A DNA stretch of 24,132 bases, from NCBI GenBank assembly GCA_000934455.1, contig KN888498.1, positions 7,037 to 31,168 on the forward strand. Reading direction: 5' to 3'. Of this stretch, positions 8,262-20,200 are shown piece after piece; position 1 is the first letter of the stretch; each line of letters starts with the position of its first letter. A model generated the notes under the pieces. That model did not search any database. It worked only from the letters and a program-made list of their open reading frames with translations, and was not told the origin of the DNA. The stretch is from Apostichopus parvimensis. Taxonomy: Eukaryota > Echinodermata > Holothuroidea > Aspidochirotida > Stichopodidae. The position numbers were made by a program, and so were the translations under genes.

Positions 8262-11200
8262 GTCTGTTTCAAAGAGCACAACTGAACGATATAATCTATG
8301 CCGGGCATATGTTACCCCAATTTTGACCTTTGTAAGCTAGGCTAAGCTTAGATACAAGATTTGTACGGTAGGCTGTATTGGCATAGCCACACGTGTGTTG
8401 TGCATATACAAAGTGTACAAGACAGCGGAAGAGTAACTTAGGCTAGGCTAAAGAGTACTTAGACTTAGGCCTATGTGAAAGATACCTCACATGCCAGGAC
8501 ACACCATGTTAGTAGGGCAGGGTTGATAAATTGGATTTAGGTTCAAAATAGTAAGGCCCTGTAGCATTAGGCTAGACGACATGGAGTTGTAGTACCGTGC
8601 AACACTTAGCCTAAACTTATGTCCATAGGCCTACATTGTTATTATTTTATAGAACAATGTCTATTTTCTTCCCAGTATGTGGATGGCTTGGCTTTACGAT
8701 ATTATGGTGCCAATAAATAGCATGAGCCAAGCTTTAGCAAACCTTAAACTTGCAGTAACAACTGCACAACCGGACTGGAAACGTGTGTGGCTAAGACCTT
8801 AAAGTAAGGCCTGTTGTATGTGGTTCATAAATTCTACCTGGACCTTGCAGAATTGGAAGACAGTTCCATATTTACGATGAATGCTAGACCTAGCTAAGTT
8901 GCATATATTGAAGAAGCCATAAAAGTATCTTGTTAGTTGTAACAAGGCCTAACACTTCACACGTGAGATAATTTGAATTCACATGGTAAAACTAAAAGAG
9001 TTCTCTAGGATAAAACACACTGTACTGTAGCTGACAAGTCCTAGGACACGGGGTGCAAACCCATAGCATTCCAGATGCAAAGCCTATGTTTCATTGCTCA
9101 AAATGCCACCATCATTTGAACTAAAAAAAAAAGTAAAGTAAAACTAAAAGCTTCATAATTGACACACCTTCGTAATTTATGCACCATCAAATATCACTAG
9201 CAATGATAAAGCAGGCAACCTAAACATTTTGCAGCAAAGCAGAGTTGCATATTTCATGAGTTTGAATCCATTTCAGGTATGTGCTGATCAAAGTGTGTTT
9301 TTTAAAGCTCAAAACACCCTCCCCCACACTTTTGCACATAATTTTGGCATTTGGAAATTTATCTTACCCCCTAAATATAACCCAGATTACCTCAATATGA
9401 TACCACTGCTCTCTCAGACCTCACTTGTCTGAGCTTAGAGGCTCAGACCATAGCAAACAGCATCCAGAGTCAATGGATGTATACTTATCGCTAGCTTATC
9501 GACGAATGTGTTAATTTCGAGGTATGAAAGAACTTGACACGGCAGACGTTTTGTAGTCAAATTCTGCTCAATTGTACGTTGCGTAGGCACAGAACAAATA
9601 TTTTGAGATCATAACATTTTGGAGGAACTACACATATAAAAAATGCATACAGTTGAGTGATTTGGATTTGGATTTTTCCTTGATAGATATCATTGATCAA
9701 ATCCTAAAGTGCGTCAATTATGAGCCCACCATGCTACTGGTTCTGACCAAAGTTTTTGTACAACTTGTAAATAGTTGCAAATGTTAAGCTTACAAAGGGG
9801 ATCCAACAAGTACCCTCCCCTATCCCTCATCCCTTCAAGAAATCATACTATATATGTTACATTAGGTGCCAAAATCAGCAAACTGGTAAATTCAGTTACT
9901 GTGTTTTTTTGTTTTGGCGAATGTGAACATGCACTGCTAAAAAGTATTGTTGGTATTATCAGTTTAATCTTTACAGTAGTTTTGGTGAAAAGTACAGCAA
10001 ATTATACTTTAAATTGTAGGGATGTTGATAGTTTCATTCTACATCATCTTTCAAAACAGGGAGCATTAATTTTTGGAATTACCTTTATTAACAGATTTAC
10101 AATGAAGGTGACATGCTCAAAGGAAAACTGGAGCTTCTTAGTAATACCAACATGGTGAGTATAGAATTTTGTTTGTTTTGTTCACAAGAAATTGTTCTCC
10201 GTGTGCAATTGATGGGCCAATGAAAGTCAATGGTTTTCATGAGAACTCAGCAGAAAACCCTCAGTTGGTATAATGTGTTTGTGATAAAAATTCAAGGACA
10301 ATCTGAAAGTGAAACCCGGGGAAGTTCTAGACTTTCTATACTGATTAATGAAAGGTGTTTCAACCTTTAAGGAAAGGTCCATGGGCCAAGATCAAGGAGC
10401 TATCGGTCTGATTCAGGGGCATAGCTACAATTAAGTTCTTTTCACAGTGGCCCAAACTTTTCCAAGGGGGCAAGCAGAACCTTTTCGTTGATAAGAAAAA
10501 AGTCTGGCCATTTTAGGGCTTCCGCCACTGATCTCTTAATTCCTCCCCGACTGAATGTAAGAATTCTCTCCAGGGAAGATGGAGGTAGGGACCGTGTCTC
10601 CCTTCTATGTCTTCCCCTTTGCGCACGTCTCTGCTTTGGAACTGAATGCCTGCAACAGACCTGCATGTAGTTCATTTTGCTCAGAAACCCCTCCGAGCCA
10701 CCATACTAAATCAGTCCCTTCTTTATCCAATGAGAAGTAGGGATCACCAACACATGCTAGTTGCTACAAAATTTGTTCACAGAGCACATGATGAACTAAC
10801 AGAACTATTAAGACAGATCCTGGCATGTTTCTTTAAAGCATGAAAAACAATCTGAATTGATAGCAAAGCAGCTGGCAGAGCTTGTTACCAGTGATGATCA
10901 AGTGCTTGTTATCAGTGATGATCACTTGTTGAATCACTCTCAAATATTCATTGGGACAAAATGTGAAAAGTCATTCTTGAGATGGAGTCTTCAAGGATGC
11001 ATGTATTCCTAACAAAGGTGAGGAATGCATACAAAGATGCAGCTGTGTATCTACAGACGAATCTCCCCCCCCCCCTCAAAGAACCAGGTGCTTGAACTGC
11101 TATCAGCTTTGGATCACAAGGACATTCTCTCACTCGTAAATACTTGAAGAAACTACCAAAGGCAATGAAAATTGGTTTAACACCTTCTGAAAAAGATCAG

Positions 11201-14200
11201 TGTTATCTTCAAGTTTCAGCTCTTCAACTGGATAAATCTCGCCTGAAGCAGAAGGGAGGATTGATATTGATATTGATATATATATTGATATATTCACAGG
11301 GCCACGTATTGAGCAGTCATTTAGTATGATGAATAATGTCATAATTAGCAAAACAACAAATAATTAAACATTGACACATTCAGTGCAATTCAAACTGTAA
11401 AATTTGACTTGTTGTCTACCAAACCAACCTCACTTCAAAGATACCAAAGAAAACATAAACTTACATCTCCAGTGGGTAAGGCTTTATTTGTATGAGGGCT
11501 AGGATTCATTCTGGTTTTAAGAAAAGTCACAGGTCTTGTAGTTTTAGCTTCTGTTCCAAAAGTTGATTCAATATTCACTCAGTATGGATGATGAAATATT
11601 TCAGATGAAAGTTTGACTTTTTGAATGTTTAAGATCTTCTTATCTTTGTATGTTTCATCAGGTTGATTTTGCTATGGATGTCTTCAGACAACTTTATCCA
11701 AACCAAGAAGTCCCCAAAAGTGAGTATTTAATGAGTATTCCACATTAGTTGCCAAAGGCAATGCATCTGTTTGATTTGATAATATGGAAGACTTTCAGCT
11801 GTGATACTGTAGTTGCTATGTTAATACAAATAGCCAGGAACCTTTAACCACCAACACATAAAAACAAAAACTCCTTTTCTCCTTCAATCTGTCTGTGACT
11901 TTTCACAGAACCCAAATAGCAAACAGTGTGGTTTGCTGCATACAGTAGTTACAGTAGCTACTGTACCCTTTGGGAATTAATAGCACTGTACAAGAAGGAG
12001 AAGGTGCTTTCTTATTTACTTTTGGTTGAATTCATTTGTTCATGATGGTTAGGAAGAGTGCTGTGATATTATTTGAGGGGTCTGTTTGGTATAACTGCAG
12101 TAGTAGGACTCTTTCTACATCATCAGGCTTGCCAGTAGAATTTATATAATTTGTGTTGAATGTCTCCATTTTTCTTTTATATATAATGTTTCTTTCTGTA
12201 TCTATGTACTTACAGCACTGAGAGATAAACGTTCTTCAGTTGTGACCCAGTTGAAACAACTTCAGAGTGAGACTGAGCCCATCATTAAGATCTTTGAAGA
12301 TCAGACTGTCGTGGAACAGATTGAAAGTACGAGAGACGGCAGGGATCTCTTCCAGTTTTTAGAAAAGGAACACAATGTGAGTCAATGGGATGCCTTTCAC
12401 ACAGTCGTTGATAAGATTGTGTAACTTGGTGATATTCGCAGCCATTTATTCTTATGCATAGCATGCAAACATTGGGTTTAAAACGACAATCACGCTTGGC
12501 AGCAGAACTACTATTACTCACAAACTATGACTTTTAGTCATTTTGTTGACAAGTTGCTTATTCAAATCTGGTGACTTTGACAGATCATGCAAGAGACCAT
12601 AGTCTCTTGGTTGCCATACATGATTGCAAAATAATACATTACGTGTTTGACAGAATCACTGCAGATTTACACAATGTGCACTGTTCATTATGCATATAGT
12701 TGATATCCCTGTATGTTGGGAAACTCATGGAGTTTATGAAATCATCTTGTCTATTGCATGCAAACATGTTGTTTATATTTTGTGTCTGGAGTGGCCCAAT
12801 TATGTTAAGAATTGTTAGTAGCTGTTGGCAACTTTGAGTGATTTAACTTTCTCTGCACACTAGTCACATTGAGAGTTGACACTGTGCTTTTCCTTCACAG
12901 TTTAAGCTGAAAATGCTGGACACTCTCTACGCCTATGCTAAATTCCAATATGAATGTGGTAATTACACTGGAGCAACAGAATACCTATCCTTCCACAGAG
13001 TTCTGGTAAGTCTATAGGTAAAGTAAAAGGTTGTTTAACTCCATGTATTGAAGGATATGACTAAATCTACCTGAATATATTACCACATGTGTATAGAGAT
13101 GATTAGTATGGCAATGTTTTTGAAGATTTACATTATTCCATTTGTTGAGGTATCTTATATACTCTTTGTCAATCTGTGTTATGTCATAGTGCCAACTAGG
13201 AGGTAAAAGCTTTTACTTCCTCTGTTTTTCTTTTCATACAGTATTTACAAAGTGAATGTCAACAGTGTTCACAAATTGTAATAAAATCACGGATAAGTCG
13301 CTTGGAGTTATATTTAGACTTGCTCAAGTCTTCTGTATTTGAGTTTGAAGAAATATTTTAATTTATGATAACTCCCTAATTAATACATGTCCTCACAAGA
13401 ATCTCCATCACACAGTCCAGTGGATGATGGTAGGTTTGCTTCACACTGAAGCACTTGTTTATACTGCTGTAAATTGCTACGTAAGTTGCTCCACCTTATC
13501 TCTTTGACCAATTCAGGATCTTTTGTCATCATAGGCTCTCTTTAGATAATCAAATAACTGTGATTTGATATACACGTACAAAGGTAGTTATTTTGTTCAA
13601 ACAACAAAGGCTTTCCTTTGTTTGTCAGGTCCCACCAGAGGACAAGCGGGCTATTAGTTCTCTGTGGGGTAAACTTGCTTCAGAGATTCTCATGCAGAAT
13701 TGGGATGCCTCACTGGAAGACTTACAGAGGTTGCAGGAAGTGATTGATTCTAATGTAAGTGACGGACCATAATTCATCTTTATGCTATGCAAGTTTTTTA
13801 TTTATTTTATTATTTTTCCATTTTTTTATTAATTTTTATTAATTTAAAAAAAAAAAATTTATATTAATTTTAGTATCGTATCTGTGTATAAATTGGAATT
13901 GAAACATACATGGGCAGAATGATTGATGGGAGAATCATTTGAAGGCTCACTTATTTAAATGATATTGTTTTTTTTGTGTAGGTTAAAAGATGATTTGAGG
14001 TTAACAGCGATCTAAATTTCAAAGTCATGTAGGACTGCGTATCAATTGCCTGTCTTGTCATGAGGGTCAAAGTATTTTCCAGTGTTCTAGTTTCGGATAA
14101 ACGAGTGAAAGCATGATTTTAAAACCCCTGACTGAGAGAACTGTTTTCTTTAATTTTGTCTCTCTTTCCAGCAATCGTTCACAACACCTCTTCAGATGTT

Positions 14201-17200
14201 ACAGCAAAGGACCTGGCTGATCCATTGGAGTCTGTTCGTTTACTTCAATCATCCCCAGGGACGAGAGTTTATCATTGAGAGGTTCCTCTACCAAGCACAG
14301 TCAGTATTATTCATGTATCAATGCATTGTTGCTGTCCATATCATTTTAAGAACTGTTTAGATACCGTTGCCTTGCATCGACCCGGTCAATTTCAGAGTCT
14401 TGATGCTTAAATCAAAGAATAATCTGACCGTGTAGATTAAAAACAAAAAATTCTCAGTCGGACGGTGCAGTTATTATGAAGCAAACTTCAGTGCAGCTGA
14501 AAATGTTTCTTTCGTTACGTTTCACAATGATGATAATATTTCAAATTAATGTATTTGTTAGTACATAGCCAAGCCATGAAATGCCTTATGCAGTCTACAG
14601 ATATTTGAATGAATTTGTAATACTTCTATTGATATTTTGCTCCTTAAGATGAAGATCTGGTAAAGAAACAACAGAAAAATTGAGATATAAACCCTTTGTG
14701 GCTTTATGTGTTGTATGACATGAGACTTGGATGTGATCGTAGGGTTACATGGTGTTCAAGAATTCTTAGCTTTGTGGCTTTATGTGTTGTATGAGACTAG
14801 GATGTGATGCTAGGGTTACATGGTGTTCTAGATTTTCTGACTCACCACCCCAGCAAAGAATGACTGGATAGCTCATTTGGTGAAGTGTAATCCTGCTCTT
14901 ACCACAAGTTTTTTCACTGTTTTCGAATTCATGTATTCACAGACCAGTTGTTTATTCCCCTCTGTACAGGAAGTGACTGTGTACCCCCTCTCCCTAGTGC
15001 CTCTGTACCCCCTCTCCCTAGTGCCTCTGTACCCCCTCTCCCTAGTGCCTCTGTACCCCCTCTCCCTAGTCTCTATGTACCCCCTCTCCCTAGTGCCTCT
15101 GTACCCCCTCTCCCTAGTGCCTATGTACCCCCTCTCCCTAGTCCCTCTGTACCCCCTCTGCCACCAGTACCTTACCAGTTATACATTCCATAAATTTGAG
15201 TTGTATTTATGATGTGTTTCAGAACATTTTATGTAGTGTACTGTTTATACTCACCTGCCCTGAGTATTCAGTTTTTGGTATCAATCTTTTGTTGTTCGAC
15301 TCCATTTTCCAGTTACTTGAATGCCATTCAGACAGCATGCCCACACATTCTACGCTATCTGACTACAGCAGTTATCACCAACAAAAGCTTGAAGACCAAG
15401 AGACAACAAGTCTTGAAAGACCTTGTTAAAGTCATACAACAGGTATATATTTCAACTCGGTTTTATCCATCAATCTGTATATGTGGGAATTCCATGTGGG
15501 ATCCTAATCTACAATAGACTAACTCATAATATGTCTCCAGTGCATAGTTATTGCTAATTGAGCAGGGATAGAAAAAGCTCTGAGAAGGGCAAATTTGTCA
15601 TCATGTATATCAAAAGCTGTGTAATGTGTCTATCTTGCTAAATCCTGCAAAGCTTTATGGTTCTTCAATGTACAAAGATAACGATTATACAGAAAAGTTT
15701 AATAGTGTGGCTTAGATATTCTGTGATGACGGCTACATTAACCCCCTGTGTAGAACAATCTCCTTCCATTAACATATACTGCTCAATGCAGTTCTTTATT
15801 CTAAGTAATGTTCTAAGTATTCTAAGTAAGTAAAACCTTTATAAAGATCCAAAGTGTTTGTGTGATAACTGACAACTTTTGTATGTCACAGATGTAGTTT
15901 AAGAGTTTACAGGTCTTGGAATGTTTCTTAAAGACAGTCTGTCACTTATTTAAATTTCCAAGGGAATACCCTAATTATCTTGCTAATCTTAGGAAGGTTG
16001 TTATTTGTCAGTAGTTTGGGTTTCCTTGTTACTCCATTGACTAAATCTTTTTCTAAATGGTAAGTCATAATATGGGTTGTATTGCTAACCTATTTCTTAA
16101 GTCGCAGGGTTGGTATACTGCTGAAATCTGTATCTATAGTTTAACAGTGTTTTTATTGTTACTGATTAGGTTCAACATAAATACTACACAAGATTCTCTA
16201 TCAAGTTTAAGATTAATCTTTAAAGGATGATCATAAAGTCAGAGAGAAATATCATTGTTCCTTCCATTAAATTTTGTGATGCATTGTTCTCTTTGTTTCT
16301 CCAAAGGAAACTTACACCTACAGAGATCCTATTACAGAGTTTATAGAGTGTCTCTATGTCAACTTTGATTTTGACATGGCTCAGCAGAAGTTGAGGGAAT
16401 GCGAAACGGTAAATATGTCCAACCAGTGTCCGTTGTTTAACAAATCAAGGGGCACCTAAACAGTTACATCATTGCAGATGTATACAATTGTAACGTTAGT
16501 TTATTGTTGTCGACTTAAGTTCAAAGCATACTGTGGAATAAGTAGCTTTCACATTGTTAATGTTATCCACAAATTGAGGCGAAACAGGGAGATAAAAGGA
16601 TCCAAATTTTGCAGACATACGTTAATCATTATGGTCCTTGCACAATGAAGAAATTGTAGAGTGCTGTGTGCTACAATTCAGTTTAAGGCTTGCTGTTGAA
16701 CCAGAAAGAGAGGAAAAACAGTCACCATACCCATTTAATAGCTTTATCTATATGAACTGTTTTTTTTCTTTTTTTTAAAGATACCAGTTTATACACAAAT
16801 TGAAATTATGATATTTTACTTCCAAAACCAATTTGCTCAAAGATGTGTGAAGTAATGATACTGTAGCTTTTCATGTGAAAATGAAAAATTCATTGTTGTA
16901 AAATGACGGTAATGTGGTAGAACAGGGGTTCTTAATAGACAACCCACAAACCAAAGACATCTGGTGAAAGAATGCAATAGGTCCAACAGAAAACAAGAAA
17001 ATCCGCCCAGAAGCATATATTATCAGGTATGCTGACTCCTAAGGCCTTAGGCTTGAGTACCCGAGCTGCCCAACCTGCATCTTGTTCAATCTACGTATAG
17101 TAAAAGGGTCTACTCTGCAAGGTGTTCTTGCTCCAACCAACATTTCTCTCTGAGACTCTGACCCTCATAGAAAATTTGAGAACACCTGCATGAGAAATAA

Positions 17201-20200
17201 CGATTTTATATTCTACTGATAAGACCAATGGAGTTAGGTATGAAAAGTACTCAAATCATTTCTTTTGCAGTCCTCAGGAGGTATCACATGCTGTTCTCGC
17301 ACTTTCTATTAGCATGAAGAAAATTGATGGTAACATATTTCAGTTACAGAACAAGAAATGTAGCTGCTACTGATTTGTTTCATTCCTTGGCATTTTCTGT
17401 TGCACTGTGTCCCATTTATGGTCTGTCATACACATTAATGAGTCTGTACTAACATATGATTCAGCTACAAGTCTGGATGAAAAGTAATGCTCTGCGTATT
17501 ATTAATTTTTTGGCAGGTCTTGACGAATGACTTCTTCTTGGTGGCTTTATTAGACGACTTCATTGAAAATGCGAGACATCTGATCTTTGAGACCTTCTGC
17601 AGGATACACAACTGCATCAGTATAGAGTAAGAGCATATTGATAAACATTCATTTCTGGATCAGTGATGTGCAGGTTATACTAGTCTCACTCTTATAGCAT
17701 TTGTTCCCAACATTTCACTGTTCAGTAAGAATTCAGTAAACATGTTCTCAAAATAAGTATTCGATTCGTATTGTCAAAGTCAGTGTTTAGTTGATGTACG
17801 TATTAAGTGTTGCTGTAGGCTTTGGTGTAACCTTTATTTATATTACTTTGGTATGATAATGTATGGAAGGTGTGTAGATTACCTGATAGCAATAGCCAAT
17901 CAGGCACATTTGCTCACTTTTAGTGGGCCTGCATATGTTACAATCATTTCCACTGATTGTGGAACATTGTCTAATAAGACATTTTTGCTAGAGTTGTCAA
18001 TCTCTAAATATTAAGATATACACAGACTACAAGTTTGGTCACAGTCTGTAACAGCTGGTAGTTAACATCCAGTGGAGCGGAATGCACACTGAATATTAAT
18101 ACTTTTCTATGTTAATACATTTGTGTATTAATACATTTGTGCAAGGCAATAGCAATAGAAAAAAATGTCATGTAAAGTGATTTTGTAAAGTTGTTGCATG
18201 GCCACTGAGGAGTGGGAACAGCCATCAGAGAGGAATATACACATAGTGTTAGTTTCTGCAAGCCTCAGGGATGTTTTGACAGACAAAATTTGTCTACAGA
18301 GACTGGAAAAAGTATGTTCAGTTAGACTTTGATAAATGCATACTTAAATTCCAGTGTAAATGTTAGAGGTTAGTGTATGTAGTGGAACTGATATATGTAC
18401 ATTATCAAAGGTATCTTGATGCTGGTAACAATGCTGCTTAGTTAGTGCAGGTATTAGCCATTACTTGCTTGCTAAATGATGTTTCTTTGATAAGCAATGT
18501 TGTATCACCTTAAAACATGTTCAGTGTTTTAGAGAAGTCTTGTAAGGCAACATCAAATTGCAGTTTACTGCTTGGTTATCTAGTGTAAATGCTCCTCAGA
18601 TAGATTAGATGTGTTGAGATGTGTTTTATATTCACATTGTGGCCTTTGCTTGTTGTGCAGTATGCTTGCTGAGAAGCTAAACATGGCCCCTGAACAGGCA
18701 GAGAGATGGATCGTGAACCTCATCAGAGATGCCCCTCGGGATGCCCCTCTAGATGCCAAGATAGATTCCAAGTTGGTGAGTAACCCAGAAGTGAAGTGCT
18801 CGAAGAAAAAGTTTCATCAAGGAGGGTACAATCTTTTCAGAGATGTGAATGCCAGTGCATATAGTTGGTCATAATTTGAGTAGAGTGTATTGTTAGTAAT
18901 GCAGTATTCTGGTCATATCAAAGTGACGTTGCAATGTCGTGCATTATTTATATGGTGTATGGCAGTATGGTCATCTAAAAGGCTGTGATTGTGACAAAGT
19001 GAGGGAATCAATCAGTTTTGTATTAATTGCCTGTCCTGTAGGAATTGACAGTTTAGTATTGAAAATACTATAAATCCCTAACGTTTGTTGAATTTTTTAC
19101 ATTTGTTGAGATCACTGTTAGTGAATAACTAGATCTTAGACATACTGTGTCTTGAACACAGAATGGCTCAAAGTTTTGTTCATACAATCTAAATCCAAGC
19201 CCTGAATTATACTGTAATAGGTATCTTTTGAGAAGTGGTATTGAGGGTGTTGTTATGGGCAGCAATGGTACCATTGGTGGTAAAAATGAACTTCCAAGGT
19301 AATTAAAACATTCTTCCTCAGAGCCTCAGTTTCCAAGAAATGTTTGTTGGACTATAAAGTGTAGAAAGATATGTAACTTAATCACATGGAATATTACAGT
19401 ATTAAAATATGCATATCATTAGATTTGCTGCTAAACAGAGTAAGTTGAGGATTAGAATAAAAGACATACCTTTGGATGTTAGTAAGGATTGTCACTATGC
19501 ACCCACTCCTCTACATGCTGTTCTTTGATCTGTCTGTCAGGGTCATGTAAGGATTGTCACTTTACATTATTCCCACTCATGTTCATACTGTTCTTTTATC
19601 AGTATTTCAGGGTCATGTTAGTAAGGATTGTCACACTATGTACATTGTACCCACTCCTGTACATGCTGTTCTTTTATCTGCCTGTCAGGGTCATGTTACT
19701 AAGGATTGTCACTATGTACCCACTCATGTTCATGCTGTTCTTTTATCTCTCTGTCAGGGTCATGTTGTGATGGGCATTCAGAATGTCTCACCCTATCAAC
19801 AAGTCATCCAGAAGACTAAGACACTGGTGTTTCGCAGCCAAAACTTGGCCATTAATATTGAAAAGAAGGAGAAGGCCTTAGCGGTCTTAGCAGCAGGGGT
19901 AAGTTGAATGTACTAACAACATTCTTGAAATCTACTGTCTGTTTATTTTTTTTTCTATAATTAATCCGGTGTGTTCATTGCTCTCAAAGCAGTGTCCCTG
20001 CCAACTTTTAAGCATCTGCCTTGCCCTATCATGTGCAAATATGGTCGATCACCCATGCACTAACTCAGTAAGTATTTTGCACTACTCGCAAAGCATTATG
20101 TCTTGGAATCACTTTGGAGAAACAGAGCCTAGGCTAATGCTAAAATATGGGTGCAAGACAGACCTCTGAGTATGTAAATGATGAAAGCTGGGAGGTCAGG

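Larger units (their letters stand above)
10730..11480 (+). pseudogene. Broken hAT-type transposase remnant in intron 2
   Basis: Conceptual translation in shifting frames reads like the C-terminal part of a hAT-family transposase. Pieces are [20 protein letters not shown] near 11010-11065, [16 protein letters not shown] after a C-run frameshift, [18 protein letters not shown] from 11147, [15 protein letters not shown] near 11300-11345 after an ATTGAT repeat frameshift, then a TAA followed by a [15 protein letters not shown] stretch. The FS-x-MN block followed by an I-x-T-V-K-x-x-L helix resembles a hAT dimerisation tail. There are at least two frameshifts and a stop, so it is dead. Family assignment is from motif memory and should be treated as probable. 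Confidence 0.55.
14300..15312 (+). other. Intron 7 (1013 bp)
   Basis: Phase 2 GT-AG intron. It holds two unrelated tandem repeats (listed separately) at 14695-14836 and 14980-15171. The second leaves two frames open across the intron, but there is no evidence that they are translated. Confidence 0.9.

Noticed and set aside
9775..10158. 127-codon frame on the + strand
   Set aside because: Only its end overlaps exon 2, in another frame; the rest is intron 1 with no known domain.
10414..10530. Complete 117-bp hAT element
   Set aside because: Both ends look right, but flanking 8-mers GTCTGATT and ATCTCTTA match at only 4 positions, so it is kept only as degenerate termini.
12285..12521. 78-codon frame on the - strand
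   Set aside because: It is the antisense shadow of eIF3e exon 4.
14980..15171. CRISPR-like array
   Set aside because: The units are directly adjacent with no unique spacers; it is a minisatellite in an animal intron.
14877..15212. Proline-rich repeat protein (VPPLPSAS or YPLSLVPL repeats)
   Set aside because: It lies wholly inside intron 7. The open frames follow from the 24-bp period of the minisatellite.
18611..18874. Separate 87-codon gene
   Set aside because: It is exon 11 of eIF3e with intron sequence on both sides.
19489..19770. 93-codon frame encoding a repeated membrane-like peptide
   Set aside because: It arises from the tandem repeat before exon 12, in a frame different from eIF3e.
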